Source of the DNA: Terriglobus albidus
GTDB taxonomy: Bacteria; Acidobacteriota; Terriglobia; Terriglobales; Acidobacteriaceae
Length of the DNA: 64,000 bases
Direction: 5' to 3'
Assembly (NCBI RefSeq): GCF_025685425.1
Contig: NZ_JAGTAS010000023.1
Span: forward strand, 29,114-93,113
Position 1 is the stretch's first letter. Every line of letters begins with the position of its first letter. The notes beneath the pieces are model-generated. The model saw only the letters and a list, made by a program, of their open reading frames with translations. It was not told where the DNA came from and made no database searches. Of the stretch, positions 36,274 through 45,808 are shown piece after piece. A program made the position numbers and the translations under genes.

Positions 36274-36768
36274 AAGCGCTGAAGGCGCGTTCTATACCAG
36301 CCTGGGGCAACGCCCCAGGTACGGAGATAGAGAGACGGTAAGAGGGCTGAAGGCCAGCCCTTTCAAGGTCTTTGGGGCCAAGATATGTTTCTGTTCGCCT
36401 TTCATTTGTCTTCGTCGCTATTAAAAGATCGAGAGATGCATTTCGATGTATCACTCAGCATTAACTCAAAATGATTTCCCTTGCCAAACCTTCAACTAAA
36501 CGCGCAAAAGAACCAAGTCAGTAAATCTGGCGGCGCATTTTTCTCATTTTGCAAAGACCTTGAAAGGGCTGGGGCTGAAGGCCCGGTCTATAATCCCCGA
36601 TCGTCACAAACGAAACGGTTCGTGAAACCGTTGTATGCCTATCGAAACGATACGGCCGGATTGAAGGCTCCTAATATAGGGCGGGCCTTCAGCCCTTTGA
36701 GATCTTGTGGGTGCCAAAACCTGGGGCGTTGCCCCAGGCTGGTATAGAACGCGCCTTCAGCGCTTAGA
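36274..36768. repeat. Large inverted-repeat element, family R1, copy 2
   Basis: The left arm (36274-36362) contains CAAGCGCTGAAGGCGCG, TATACCAGCC, CCTGGGG/CCCCAGG, then GAGGGCTGAAGGCC. The right arm (36674-36768) is its inverted counterpart. A partial extra block (GGGCTGAAGGCCCGG) sits at about 36570-36590 in the spacer, which is about 310 bases against about 100 in copy 1. It fills the gap between the ADOP permease and ctaG. Confidence 0.8.
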
Positions 36769-36796
36769 GCGGTTCTCTTTGGGCATAGAGCTTATT

Positions 36797-37663
36797 TCAA
36801 GCTGCATTCATTCGTGCAGTGACCCGATTCTCCTGAATACGGGTTCTATTGCCTGCCAGCAGGTCGATCGTGATAAAAGCTGCGAATCCAAGAAAGATGG
36901 CAGAATTCAGGACCCACATCTCTCCACCGGCGGCGACCTGGTCCTGCAGTGGATTGAGCCTCGTGATTCGGTCCGCGTTGGCGTACGAGGAGTAAAAAAT
37001 TCTGCCGGAGAACATCAGCAGAGCACAGAGGATCGTATTCAGGACATCCGCACTAAGCAGATAGGGAATCATCGTCCAGGCCGGCCATACCCGTTTTGCC
37101 GGCCAGGGGGCGAGCACAACCCACCAGAACGCACACGATGTGAAGAGGAACATCGCATGCTCCAGGTTATGCAGCAGCTCAGAAGAGAAGGTACGTTCGA
37201 AGGCGACTGGGACATGCCAGCCAAGGAAGGTTCCGTTCATCAGCAGCCAGACAGACGCGGGATGCAGCAGAATCCGCCCTGCTTTCCGGAGACCTGACCA
37301 CATCCACGGCCGCAGGACTCCACTCAGGATAGGTCGCGGAACTCCTCGCAACAGCGGAACGACGGGTGCTCCCAGAACGATAAGCGGAGGCGCAGCCGAC
37401 ATTAGGATGAAATGCTGCAGCATGTGCGCGCTGAGAAGGTAATCGTCGAAGGCGCCAATGGGGGAAGAGACCGCGAGCCAGGCAAGAAGCAGGCCCAACT
37501 GGAAGCACACGGCTCTCCACACCGGCAGCTCGCGAGGATGCGTCTGACGCACGGAGGCCCAGCCTCGCAGATACAGCGTGCTGGAAAGAAGCGCGCTCAC
37601 GAGCGGAATGGGAGCCCAATCCCATTCACGCCACAGATCACTTGTCTCAACCATTGCGAGCAC
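36797..37663 (-). CDS. ctaG: Cytochrome c oxidase assembly protein CtaG (caa3 type)
   Basis: 288 residues, about seven TM segments. It has the CtaG_caa3 family motifs: HMLQHFILMSAAPPLIVLGA (His-rich helix), FLGWHVPVAFE, LLHNLEHAMFLFTSCAFWW. It is needed for assembly of caa3-type oxidases in bacilli and is predicted to do the same here for the oxidase at 41418-44879. Last gene of the bc-oxidase operon, starting 10 bases after cytochrome b-c. Confidence 0.93.
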   Translation of the reverse strand: MLAMVETSDLWREWDWAPIPLVSALLSSTLYLRGWASVRQTHPRELPVWRAVCFQLGLLLAWLAVSSPIGAFDDYLLSAHMLQHFILMSAAPPLIVLGAPVVPLLRGVPRPILSGVLRPWMWSGLRKAGRILLHPASVWLLMNGTFLGWHVPVAFERTFSSELLHNLEHAMFLFTSCAFWWVVLAPWPAKRVWPAWTMIPYLLSADVLNTILCALLMFSGRIFYSSYANADRITRLNPLQDQVAAGGEMWVLNSAIFLGFAAFITIDLLAGNRTRIQENRVTARMNAA

Positions 37664-37672
37664 GTTTCCGCC

Positions 37673-39184
37673 TCACTGAGTTTTATGCTGGCCATTGCCA
37701 CGTTCCACAGTCGATGCCGAAGGAACGCCGCCTTGCCCAGCGACAGCGCGCGAGGCATCCGAAGCCGCAGGCTGGTAGTTGGGGTGCAGCGTATTGAGAA
37801 AGCGGACGAGCGCGGTTGTTTCCGGAGGCGACAACGTACTGCCGTAAGCGGGCATGTTGCCTCCGCCGAGCAGCACCTGACGGATGAGCTGGTCTTCTGT
37901 AAGCCGGGTGGCCACGTCATCGAGTGCAGGACCACGCAGCCCTCCGGAGCCGCCGATGGAATGACAGTTGCGGCATTGTTTCTCCTGAAAAACGTTTGCG
38001 CCCTGCCGTTCAAGCGGCGTTCGGCGCTCCAGGAAGGCTGTGGGTATAGGCGCACCGCTCCAGGCGTTCATCTTCGGACTCCACGGCGTGTACGTGGCAA
38101 GATGCGTGAACGAGGCCCAGCAGACTGCGAGAAACATCACGCTGAAGACCGCGACCGGACGACGCCACCAACTCTTCTCGCCGACGCCTGCAACAAATGG
38201 CAGGCCCAGCAGCACGGCGATGGCGAGCGGCGGAACGATGAGCAGGAACGGCGTCTCCATCTCCGGAGGCAGATAGGAAAGCACGGTGTAGATCCAGAGG
38301 AAGGGCGGGTCAGGCTTGGGGACCGTATTGATGATCGTAGGATCCGGCGTGCCGGTTGGCCCATATGGACCGAAGTAGGCTGCGCAAAGCGCGACGGCAA
38401 GCAGGATCGCTGCGGCGAAGTAGGCATCCTTCCACGCTGCGCCGGGAAAGAATGGCAGGCCGTCCTTATGAGCGAGTTCGTTGTACTCCTGGATATACGT
38501 TTCGCGGCGCACCAGCCTGCCGGGCATCGGCCATTCGTTGATACCGAGCTTCACGACCATCCAGACATGCAGACCTGTGAGCACAAGCAGGGTGCCGGGA
38601 AGGATGAAGACATGCAACGCGAAGAAACGGGTAAGCGTAGCGCCATTGATGATGGGACCGCCCAGCATCAGGTGGACAAGTTGTCCGCCGATCCAGGGCA
38701 CACGGCCAAGAATGGAAGCGCCAATGGCCAGACCCCAGTAGGCATCCTGGTCGAAGCGCAGCACCTGGCCCGTGAAGGCCATACCCAGCGTGAGCAACAG
38801 AAGGAAGACTCCGATGATCCAGGTGAGCTCGCGCGGAAATTTGTATGCCCCAAAAAGGAAGACCTGCGCCATGTGGATGACCACAATCGCGACCATGAAG
38901 TTCGATCCCCAGCCGTGCATGGCGCGCAGGAACCAGCCCAACGGCACCTGATGATTGAGCATCTGCAGAATATTCCAGGCGTGCGAGGCAGAGGGGCTGT
39001 AAACCAGCGCCAGCAGAATGCCGGTGACCACCTGCAGCACGAGCAAGACTGCACTGGCGCTGCCGAAGACGTACCACCAGCTTGCGGTGCTTTTCGGTAC
39101 AGGATGCAGCACGGCATCTTTGATGGGACCTTCGAGCTGCAGGCGGCGTTCTAACCAATCGTAGGTTCGTCGGTACCAGGGCAT
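37673..39184 (-). CDS. Cytochrome b fused to cytochrome c
   Basis: 503 residues: quinol-oxidising cytochrome b with a C-terminal heme-c domain. Residues 1-220 are the cytochrome b N-terminal half (TM helices with His pairs, GWFLRAMHGWGSNFMVAIVV). Residues 225-360 are the C-terminal half (PFLWIYTVLSYLPPEM). From about 380 a class-I cytochrome c carries CRNCH (heme c) and a Met ligand in GNMPAYGS. It is the bc-complex core. It overlaps the Rieske gene by 34 bases, so they are translated together. This fusion of b and c is typical of some bacterial bc-type complexes and links them to caa3-like oxidases. Confidence 0.92.
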   Translation of the reverse strand: MPWYRRTYDWLERRLQLEGPIKDAVLHPVPKSTASWWYVFGSASAVLLVLQVVTGILLALVYSPSASHAWNILQMLNHQVPLGWFLRAMHGWGSNFMVAIVVIHMAQVFLFGAYKFPRELTWIIGVFLLLLTLGMAFTGQVLRFDQDAYWGLAIGASILGRVPWIGGQLVHLMLGGPIINGATLTRFFALHVFILPGTLLVLTGLHVWMVVKLGINEWPMPGRLVRRETYIQEYNELAHKDGLPFFPGAAWKDAYFAAAILLAVALCAAYFGPYGPTGTPDPTIINTVPKPDPPFLWIYTVLSYLPPEMETPFLLIVPPLAIAVLLGLPFVAGVGEKSWWRRPVAVFSVMFLAVCWASFTHLATYTPWSPKMNAWSGAPIPTAFLERRTPLERQGANVFQEKQCRNCHSIGGSGGLRGPALDDVATRLTEDQLIRQVLLGGGNMPAYGSTLSPPETTALVRFLNTLHPNYQPAASDASRAVAGQGGVPSASTVERGNGQHKTQ

Positions 39185-39789
39185 GGCGCGATCCTCTTTA
39201 CCAGCGTGGGTTGGCTTTTCTCACTGCATGGGCGGAGTGCGGCGCTGTTGGAGAGCGTTGGCATCTGCCCGGCTTCGATGAAGAGGTGTCCGTTTTCTAT
39301 CTTTGTCGGGTATTCGAAGAGGCCGCGTTCCGGTGGGCCCGAGGCGCGGCTTCCGTCTGCGTAGTACACGCCTCCGTGGCACGGACACATAAAGAGCTGC
39401 GATTCGGAGAACCAGCGAACAGGGCAACCGAGATGTGCACAATTCACCGCGAAGACCGTGTAGCGACCGTGTGCCTCGGTGCGGACATAAGCAGGGATGT
39501 TCGCGGTTTCGCCATCCCATTCGTTGGTAAAGGGATTGCGGAAGCTGACCAGCTTTGTCTCGCCCGGATTGAACTTCGCGGCATCGCCCAGGTCGATCCA
39601 TGTGAGGTATTCGCGCCGCCGCATTACCGGACCCAGGATGTAGGCAACAACCGGCACCGCAAGCAGCACGCCCACCATGCCATTGATGGCGAGGCCGACA
39701 TTCATCAGAAACGATCGTCGTGAGATGCGATCACGCTCAAGCAACTGTTGCTGCTCCTGGGGTGACGGTGGTGGCAGTTTTTCGTCCAT
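39151..39789 (-). CDS. Rieske iron-sulfur protein of the bc complex
   Basis: 212 residues. The N-terminal twin-Arg and TM stretch ISRRSFLMNVGLAINGMVGV suggests Tat export and a membrane anchor. The Rieske cluster is ligated by CAHLGCP and CPCHGG. It accepts electrons from quinol at cytochrome b (37673-39184) and passes them to cytochrome c. It overlaps cytochrome b by 34 bases. Confidence 0.94.
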   Translation of the reverse strand: MDEKLPPPSPQEQQQLLERDRISRRSFLMNVGLAINGMVGVLLAVPVVAYILGPVMRRREYLTWIDLGDAAKFNPGETKLVSFRNPFTNEWDGETANIPAYVRTEAHGRYTVFAVNCAHLGCPVRWFSESQLFMCPCHGGVYYADGSRASGPPERGLFEYPTKIENGHLFIEAGQMPTLSNSAALRPCSEKSQPTLVKRIAPCPGTDEPTIG

Positions 39790-39802
39790 GCCGATCTCCT
39801 GC

Positions 39803-40555
39803 TTATTGCGTGTGGGTTGCGAGTGGTTGTTGTTCTCCGGGGCGCTCCGCAGTCGGCTGTGTACTTGGGTAGGGATGCCCGGGATGCGGTGGTGTTTGCG
39901 CGATCAGCCAGGCGGTGAGGTCGGTAATCTCTGCGTCTGTGAGCGCGCGGCCGAGTAGGACGTTGCGCCAGTCGGGCTGGCCGATGTCGTCGCGTCCTGC
40001 AATCACAATGGTGCGGATGGTCTGGTCGTTGACCAGCGCAAGGAACGAGCCGTCCAGAATGCTTCCGGCTGCGCCCGGCTGTTGCGATGTGTTGCCGTGG
40101 CAGCGGGCACACGCCTGGGTGTACACGGCGGCGCCGTGGGTGGCATCGCCCGGTTGCGACGCTTTCCATGGCGGCGCTGTCATACCGGCGAGCACGTTCG
40201 GCTTTGCCCACCGCGCGCGCATGCCGCTCACCAGGGCATCGATCTGTTTGTCCGTAAGGCTTCCACCTGCAGCGTTGCCAAACCCGGGCATCAGCGTGCC
40301 CTTTTCTCCGTTCGCAATGATGTTTCGTAACGCCGCATCGTCAATGATGGCCAGGTAGACAGGATTACCCAGCTCCATTGCGGAGCCGTTACGCCCGTCG
40401 GCGCCGTGGCAGCCGGAGCAATTTTCGCCGTAGAGCTGCGCGAAAGACATGACGGACTCAGGCCGTGGAACCTCCGGGCCCGGCGCCGGACGGCCTGGCA
40501 TGTGGCAGCCGGAGAGAGCAGTCGCCGCCAGCAGTACGAGTCCGAGGCCCTTCAT
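39803..40555 (-). CDS. Di-heme cytochrome c lipoprotein
   Basis: 250 residues from the ATG at 40555. The lipoprotein signal peptide ends ATALSGC. Two heme-c sites: CSGCH (about residue 51) and CARCH (about residue 159), each in a separate cytochrome-c fold. A longer start would run into the upstream gene; the chosen ATG overlaps it as ATGA. It probably shuttles electrons from the bc complex to the oxidase at 41418-44879. Confidence 0.9.
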   Translation of the reverse strand: MKGLGLVLLAATALSGCHMPGRPAPGPEVPRPESVMSFAQLYGENCSGCHGADGRNGSAMELGNPVYLAIIDDAALRNIIANGEKGTLMPGFGNAAGGSLTDKQIDALVSGMRARWAKPNVLAGMTAPPWKASQPGDATHGAAVYTQACARCHGNTSQQPGAAGSILDGSFLALVNDQTIRTIVIAGRDDIGQPDWRNVLLGRALTDAEITDLTAWLIAQTPPHPGHPYPSTQPTAERPGEQQPLATHTQ

Positions 40556-41421
40556 TGCCGGTCGTCCTCCTCGGTTTTGTGGCCCGCCAGTCCAGGCGAT
40601 TCCACTCCCAGCCGAATCGCCAGCGGCGCCTGATGGAGCCGCCGGAGATTGCCGGTGCGCGAAACAACGTAGCCTGCAACAACACCAAACACCACCTGTG
40701 ATGCGGCAAACGACCACCAGTCGATGTTCTGCTGGAGATACGGATTTACGATACCGAGCACGTTATGCAGCAATCCTGTCCAAAGCACAGGAGCGACGAT
40801 GCCGCCGAGCAGGATGGGCCGCCGCGGCCAGACAGGAAGCAGAGCTCCGTAAAGCACACCTACCAGCAGTGTGGTGGCTCCCTGAATGATGTTGGCCGTG
40901 ATGAAGGCGCCCAGGCGGAAGTGCGTGAGTTGCTCAGGCGTGGGGTTTGCCCAGCCGGCAACGCCCGCGCCGCCCAGCAGGTTCACCACATACCAGAGGC
41001 TGTGATACCGCAGCAGGCCATAGATCTCCGCCGGAATCAGCATCACGATTCCACCGGCGATGCCTCCCTTGATGCCCGCCGAGATCGGGAATGTCTCCAA
41101 TGGAAGTTGTGCCCGGTGGGTCTCATCGACCTCGATGCGGGCGACTCCTGCGCGAGAAGGCTCGATCTCGGCGATTTCATGCTGGACCGGGACGTCCACG
41201 TGTTTTTCATGGGGCAGCACCTCACGGAACCAGCCAACAGCAGAGACGACCAACAGGAACGCGCCGAGAGCGGCGATCCATAGGCTCATGACCAGCGAGC
41301 CGACCAGCAACATCACGCCCAGAGCCAGCAGAATGGGCCAGGCCGTGGGCGCAGGCAGATGCACTGTCCCCGTGTGGATTTCATGAGAGTGATGAGGCGG
41401 CGATGTGTGTGTATCGTTCAT
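40552..41421 (-). CDS. Conserved membrane protein of the bc-oxidase cluster
   Basis: 289 residues from the ATG at 41421. A His-rich cytoplasmic start (HHSHEIHTG) and two N-terminal TM segments recall an aa3-type oxidase subunit IV-like domain. A soluble hinge (about 78-115, VQHEIAEIEPSRAGVARIEV) follows, then about five TM helices (GIKGGIAGGIVMLIPAEIYG, LWYVVNLLGGAGVAGW, VVFGVVAGYVVSRTG). I do not recognise the family. Both ends overlap their neighbours (ATGA), so it is co-translated with oxidase subunit III and the di-heme cytochrome. Any role in the oxidase is inferred from position. Confidence 0.85.
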   Translation of the reverse strand: MNDTHTSPPHHSHEIHTGTVHLPAPTAWPILLALGVMLLVGSLVMSLWIAALGAFLLVVSAVGWFREVLPHEKHVDVPVQHEIAEIEPSRAGVARIEVDETHRAQLPLETFPISAGIKGGIAGGIVMLIPAEIYGLLRYHSLWYVVNLLGGAGVAGWANPTPEQLTHFRLGAFITANIIQGATTLLVGVLYGALLPVWPRRPILLGGIVAPVLWTGLLHNVLGIVNPYLQQNIDWWSFAASQVVFGVVAGYVVSRTGNLRRLHQAPLAIRLGVESPGLAGHKTEEDDRQ

Positions 41422-42014
41422 CGGCTTACCAGGTAGACGAGCGTGAAGACAACCACCCATACGGCATCGACGAAGTGCCAGTAGAGCGCAAGCACCTGCA
41501 CGCGTTCGCTGTGCCGCGTTTGAACTTTGCCGGCCAGCGCAAACAGCAGAACGGTAAGCAAGAGGATCAGGCCGACCGCCACATGCGTCGCGTGCAGCCC
41601 GACCAGCGAGTAATAGGTCGTTCCGAAAAGGTTGGTGCTGACCGTCAGATGATCGACAGTGATCAGCTTGTGCCACTCCTGTGCGGTTGTGCCCAGGAAG
41701 ATCGCTCCGAGCAGGAAAGTGATGGCCCACCAGATGCGGAAGGAGCGCATATTGCCGTGGGCGATAGCGTGCTCTGCAAGCCAGATGAAGAAGCTGCTGG
41801 AAAGCAGGCAGATGGTGCCGAAGACGGGCACCTCCAGAACATCATGCGGCTTCGGTCCGGAGACATCGCGGCCCATGTAGTAGATGTAGGCAACCACAAA
41901 GATCGTGAAGATCGCGCTTTCTGCCACGATGAGAGAGGCCATTCCGATGCGGCCGCGCGAAGGCAGACGCCATGTGGCAGCGAGCGATTCGTGTTGAAGA
42001 GGGATAGTACTCAT
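41418..42014 (-). CDS. ctaE: Cytochrome c oxidase subunit III
   Basis: 198 residues, five TM helices, with SLVGLHATHVAVGLILLLTV and a C-terminal WHFVDAVWVVVF, both typical of subunit III. Short for the family but within the range of the caa3-like group. The stop overlaps the next gene; it starts 4 bases after the stop of subunit I. Confidence 0.94.
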   Translation of the reverse strand: MSTIPLQHESLAATWRLPSRGRIGMASLIVAESAIFTIFVVAYIYYMGRDVSGPKPHDVLEVPVFGTICLLSSSFFIWLAEHAIAHGNMRSFRIWWAITFLLGAIFLGTTAQEWHKLITVDHLTVSTNLFGTTYYSLVGLHATHVAVGLILLLTVLLFALAGKVQTRHSERVQVLALYWHFVDAVWVVVFTLVYLVSR

Positions 42015-42018
42015 GTGC

Positions 42019-43722
42019 TCACTCGAAAGCGGAGTCGGGATCTTCTGGATGTTTGAGATCCCACAACGGACGGCGGCTGGCGACCACGGGATCTACCGGA
42101 AAGTTGTACGCGGGAGGAGGCGAGGGCGTGGACCATTCGAGAGTCCAGGCATCCCAGGGATCAGGGCCGGCGGCCTTGCCCGCGAAGTAGGAGTGCACCA
42201 GGTTATAGACAAAGATCGCCATAGCGACTGCCTGAATCACTGCGCCGAAGGTAACGATCTGGTTGAGCAGCGTCCAGCCGCGGTCAGGCTCATAGGTATA
42301 GATCTGGCGCGGCATACCCAGCAATCCCGGAATATGCATGACATCGAAGGTCAGATGGAAGCCGACGATCATAAGCCAGAAGTGCCATTTGCCGAGCCTC
42401 TCGGAAAGCATGCGGCCGGTCATCTTCGGATACCAGTAATAGAAGGCAGCGAAGATCATGAAGAGGATGGCGCCGACCAGCACGTAATGAAAGTGAGCAA
42501 CGACGAAATATGAGTTGTGCAACTGCCAATTCCAGGGCGATACCGAAAGCATGATGCCGGTCAATCCGGCGATCACCCATTGGAAGAGAAAGCCGACAGA
42601 GAAGAGCATCGGTGTTGCGAAACGCAGTTTGCCTCCCCACATGGTAGCCAGCCAGTTGAAGGTCTTAATGCCTGTAGGAATCGAGACCAGCATCGTCGAC
42701 AGCGTAAAGAAGGTGTTGCCGAACGATGTCATACCGATGGTGAACATGTGATGCGCCCAAACACCAAGGCTGATGAACGCAATGCCCACGGTGGCGGCCA
42801 CCATCGCCGGATAGCCGAAGATGGCTTTCCTGGAAAAGACCGGAATGATCTCGTTGGCGAAGCCGAATGCGGGCAGTACCAGCACATAGACCTCCGGGTG
42901 GCCGAAGATCCAGAAGAAGTGCGCCCACAGGATGGCTGAGCCGCCGGCCTGCGTGTCGAAGAAATGACCGCCGAGATAGCGGTCAATCAGAAGCATGACC
43001 TGTGCGGCCGTGAGAGGGCTGACTGCCACCAGCACCAGGAAAGAGACTGTCGCATAGATCCATGCAAGCAGCGGAATACGTGACAGCGTCATTCCAGGAC
43101 AGCGCATACAGAACACCGTCGCAAGAATATTGATGGCCGTTCCGATGCTTCCGATGCCGCTGGCGAGCAGTGCGAGCGCCCAGTAGTCGACGTTGTGTCC
43201 CGGTGAGAACGGCCGCTCGGTCAGCGGTGCATATGCAAACCATGCGATATCAGGCGCCGTACCGGCGCCTGCCAATCCAAGGCCGCCGATGAAGCTGAAG
43301 TAAAGGAAGATGCCGGCAAACGCACTCACCCAGAAGCTGAAGGCATTGAGGCGTGGAAAAGCCATATCACGCGCACCGATCATCAACGGGACCAGGTAAT
43401 TGCCGAAGCCGAAGAGGATCGGCATACCCACCAGGAACACCATGGTGGTGCCATGCATGGTGAACATGCGGTTATAGCTCCGGGCATCAAGGAAGCTGTT
43501 GTGCGGCACCGCGAGTTGAATGCGAATGGCCATGGCCTCAAGGCCGGCAACGACCATGAATATCAGGGCAAAACCGATGTAGAGCAGGCCGATCTTCTTG
43601 TGATCGACGGTGACGATCCAGTCGTGCAGGACTTCGAGATACGTTGCGCGGGGCCGCGTCTGCGGGGTTACATCCAGAGCTCCTTCGATTCCGCTTGGGA
43701 TGGGCGTGCTCGGTGCGTCCAT
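42019..43722 (-). CDS. ctaD: Cytochrome c oxidase subunit I (heme-copper)
   Basis: 567 residues, 12 TM helices. The catalytic subunit reduces O2 and pumps protons. Ligands: His in HNSFLDARSYNRMFTMHGTT (low-spin heme region), the His-Tyr pair in WIFGHPEVYVLVLPAFG, the CuB histidines in LGVWAHHMFT, and the heme a3 histidine in HNSYFVVAHFHYVLVGA. I chose the ATG at 43722 because an AAGGAG box precedes it; upstream codons (to 43980) are not homologous. It lies 20 bases after subunit II. Confidence 0.96.
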   Translation of the reverse strand: MDAPSTPIPSGIEGALDVTPQTRPRATYLEVLHDWIVTVDHKKIGLLYIGFALIFMVVAGLEAMAIRIQLAVPHNSFLDARSYNRMFTMHGTTMVFLVGMPILFGFGNYLVPLMIGARDMAFPRLNAFSFWVSAFAGIFLYFSFIGGLGLAGAGTAPDIAWFAYAPLTERPFSPGHNVDYWALALLASGIGSIGTAINILATVFCMRCPGMTLSRIPLLAWIYATVSFLVLVAVSPLTAAQVMLLIDRYLGGHFFDTQAGGSAILWAHFFWIFGHPEVYVLVLPAFGFANEIIPVFSRKAIFGYPAMVAATVGIAFISLGVWAHHMFTIGMTSFGNTFFTLSTMLVSIPTGIKTFNWLATMWGGKLRFATPMLFSVGFLFQWVIAGLTGIMLSVSPWNWQLHNSYFVVAHFHYVLVGAILFMIFAAFYYWYPKMTGRMLSERLGKWHFWLMIVGFHLTFDVMHIPGLLGMPRQIYTYEPDRGWTLLNQIVTFGAVIQAVAMAIFVYNLVHSYFAGKAAGPDPWDAWTLEWSTPSPPPAYNFPVDPVVASRRPLWDLKHPEDPDSAFE

Positions 43723-43742
43723 CGTGTTTTTCTCCTTTGCGT

Positions 43743-44879
43743 CTAGCGCAACGTGGTGAGGTAAGCAACCAGTTGAGCGTTCTGGAGGTCGTTCAAATGC
43801 ATGGCCGGCATCAACGAACCGGGTTTCAGCTCGTCGGGCGTCGTAATCCAGATCCTGAGGTTTTCCGGAGTGTTGGGCACGATGCCGGAGGCGATGGTGG
43901 CCCGGCTCATGAGGTGCGTAAGATCGGGGCCGAAGCGGCCGTTTGCGGCAGTACCGCTGATCGTGTGGCAGTTCATACACGCCTGCTCTTCGAAGACGCG
44001 CCTGCCTTGTTCGGGTGTGATGGCATCGGAGGACTCCTTCAGTTGAGCTGCGATCTCGCCGCGAGTTGGCGGCGTGTTTGGCGGCACTCCGGCAGCAGGG
44101 TTGTCGTTGCCGAGGTTTGGGCCTTGCGGAGATGGGGCAGGATCAGGCGTGCCACTTTGCTGCGCCCGTTGCTGCTGCGCGATCCAGCGCTGGAAGTCCT
44201 GCGGAGAATCGACGTAGACACGCAGTAGCATCTTGGCGTGCTGCGTCCCGCAAAACTGCGCGCACTGGCCGAGGAACAAGCCCGGTTCGTGCGGGTCGAC
44301 CCACATTTCATTCACGCGGTTCGGTAATACATCTGTTTTGCCCGCAAGGCGTGGAATCCAGAAGCTGTGCATCACGTCCGCGGAGGTGAGCTTGAGGAAG
44401 GTGGGAGTGGGGGCTTGAGGGTCACTCAGCGGAACATGCAGTTCATTGGCGGTGACTACGTTGTACTTCGGATAGCGGAACTCCCACCAGAACTGATGGC
44501 CAATAACGGTCACGTCCAGCGCGGATGCTGGTTTGGGTGCATCCTGCACAGCGAAAATCACCCGCGCTGTTCCGAGGAAGAGGACGATGATCAGCAGGAT
44601 GGGGATAATCGTCCAGGCGAGTTCGATTTGCGTGCTTCCGAAGACCTGCGGCGGTTCCGTCATGTCTCCGGCGCGATGTCGAAAGCGGACCAGTGCAAAC
44701 ACCAGCAGGCTTGCAACGCCAATAAAGATGCCACCGGTGATTACGAGAATAAACAGCGAAAGGCCGTGGACTTCGCGCGCGGGTGTCGAAGATGTCGAGA
44801 AGATATTCCCCGGCCAATGCGGCCACACCAGAAGCGCGGCGCATGAAAGACAACACGATCTCGCGACGTTCCACAACAT
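43743..44879 (-). CDS. ctaC: Cytochrome c oxidase subunit II fused to cytochrome c
   Basis: 378 residues. Two N-terminal TM helices precede the periplasmic CuA domain (residues about 100-235), with the CuA ligands in LGQCAQFCGTQHAKM. A Pro/Gln-rich linker leads to a C-terminal cytochrome c with CMNCH (heme) and a late Met ligand (SLMPAMHLNDL). The caa3-type fusion takes electrons directly from the cytochrome c domain. First gene of the bc-oxidase operon running to 36797. Confidence 0.95.
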   Translation of the reverse strand: MLWNVARSCCLSCAALLVWPHWPGNIFSTSSTPAREVHGLSLFILVITGGIFIGVASLLVFALVRFRHRAGDMTEPPQVFGSTQIELAWTIIPILLIIVLFLGTARVIFAVQDAPKPASALDVTVIGHQFWWEFRYPKYNVVTANELHVPLSDPQAPTPTFLKLTSADVMHSFWIPRLAGKTDVLPNRVNEMWVDPHEPGLFLGQCAQFCGTQHAKMLLRVYVDSPQDFQRWIAQQQRAQQSGTPDPAPSPQGPNLGNDNPAAGVPPNTPPTRGEIAAQLKESSDAITPEQGRRVFEEQACMNCHTISGTAANGRFGPDLTHLMSRATIASGIVPNTPENLRIWITTPDELKPGSLMPAMHLNDLQNAQLVAYLTTLR

Positions 44880-45358
44880 AAAGACGAGTGCTCCTGAGAG
44901 ATCGTGCTTTCGTTCTGGCTCGAACCGGTCCTGTTTGAACGAAGCTCCTGCACCGTAGTGGTCCTGGACCTTCGTTCGGTTGGTGATTCATCTTACCGCG
45001 CATTTGGTGCGGCTCGCTCCGCCTCGCGGCCCTCAAACCGCAGGAATAACGTGAGATCAAAAGCAGGCCATTCGCTCGCCTCCAGGTTAGCCGTTGGAAA
45101 CATCAGGGCCGTTCAGGCTCGGTAGCGGGCCGGTGTTAGATCGGCCTTGTAAACTGCGCTCTTCGAGCGCATAATATTTGGCCGAGTGACGGTCTTCTTC
45201 ATGGGGTCGTGCCGGCGAAAAAGCGCAAGGGATTTGTTTCTTACTCTCGCGGAAAGTGCCACGTCCCAGAGTTTGACGCGCAGGTACGATGTTCGGCGCC
45301 AGCCTCGGTCCTCCCTTCTGAATGCCACTCCGCAATGGAACTGTATTAAGGAGGCACA
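44880..45358. other. Divergent gap between ctaC and the CBS gene
   Basis: 479 bases with no credible gene on either strand. It must hold the promoter of the minus-strand oxidase operon and that of the plus-strand CBS gene. The only sharp signal is AAGGAGG, seven bases ahead of the CBS start. No clear palindrome or repeat of the families seen elsewhere. Confidence 0.6.
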
Positions 45359-45808
45359 ATGAAAGTCTTCGATCCTGTGTCGTTGATTTTATGCAAGAAG
45401 GGTACAGATGTATGGTCCGTGTCTCCCGATGCGACCGTTTATGACGCGATGAAAATGATGGCGGACAAGGATGTAGGTGCACTGCTGATCATGGACGGAA
45501 GCGAACTCGTGGGTATTGTCTCGGAGCGGGACTACGCGCGCAAAGTCATTCTCCAGGGCCGTTCGTCAAAGGACACTCTGGTGCGCGAGATTGCCGAGGA
45601 AGCACTGATTACCATCACCCCAGAATGCTCTGTCGACGACGCCATGCGCCTTATTACGACAAACCGGATTCGCCATCTTCCGGTCGTGCGTGATGGCAAG
45701 GTTCACGGCATGATCTCCATCGGAGATCTGGTGCAGTGGATCTCCTTCGCGCAGGACCAGACGATCGAACAGCTCGAGCACTATATCGAAGGGAAATACC
45801 CCTGCTAG
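45359..45808 (+). CDS. Two-CBS-domain protein
   Basis: 149 residues, two CBS domains. The first (about 15-70) has DATVYDAMKMMADKDVGALL and VGIVSERDYARKVIL; the second (about 75-135) has ITPECSVDDAMRLITTNRIR then HLPVVRDGKVHGMISIGDLV. CBS pairs usually bind adenine nucleotides and sense energy charge. It is the only plus-strand gene between the two energy operons, and links to them are possible but unproven. A strong AAGGAGG precedes the ATG. Confidence 0.92.
   Translation: MKVFDPVSLILCKKGTDVWSVSPDATVYDAMKMMADKDVGALLIMDGSELVGIVSERDYARKVILQGRSSKDTLVREIAEEALITITPECSVDDAMRLITTNRIRHLPVVRDGKVHGMISIGDLVQWISFAQDQTIEQLEHYIEGKYPC

Noticed and set aside
36707..37297. Plus-strand open frame beginning within the R1 repeat
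   Set aside because: It runs antisense to ctaG and starts inside a non-coding repeat.
37412..39154. Long plus-strand open frame (about 580 codons) opposite the cytochrome b-c gene
   Set aside because: It is the antisense of cytochrome b, has no family features, and is rich in charged and Gln-type residues as expected from a high-GC reverse frame.
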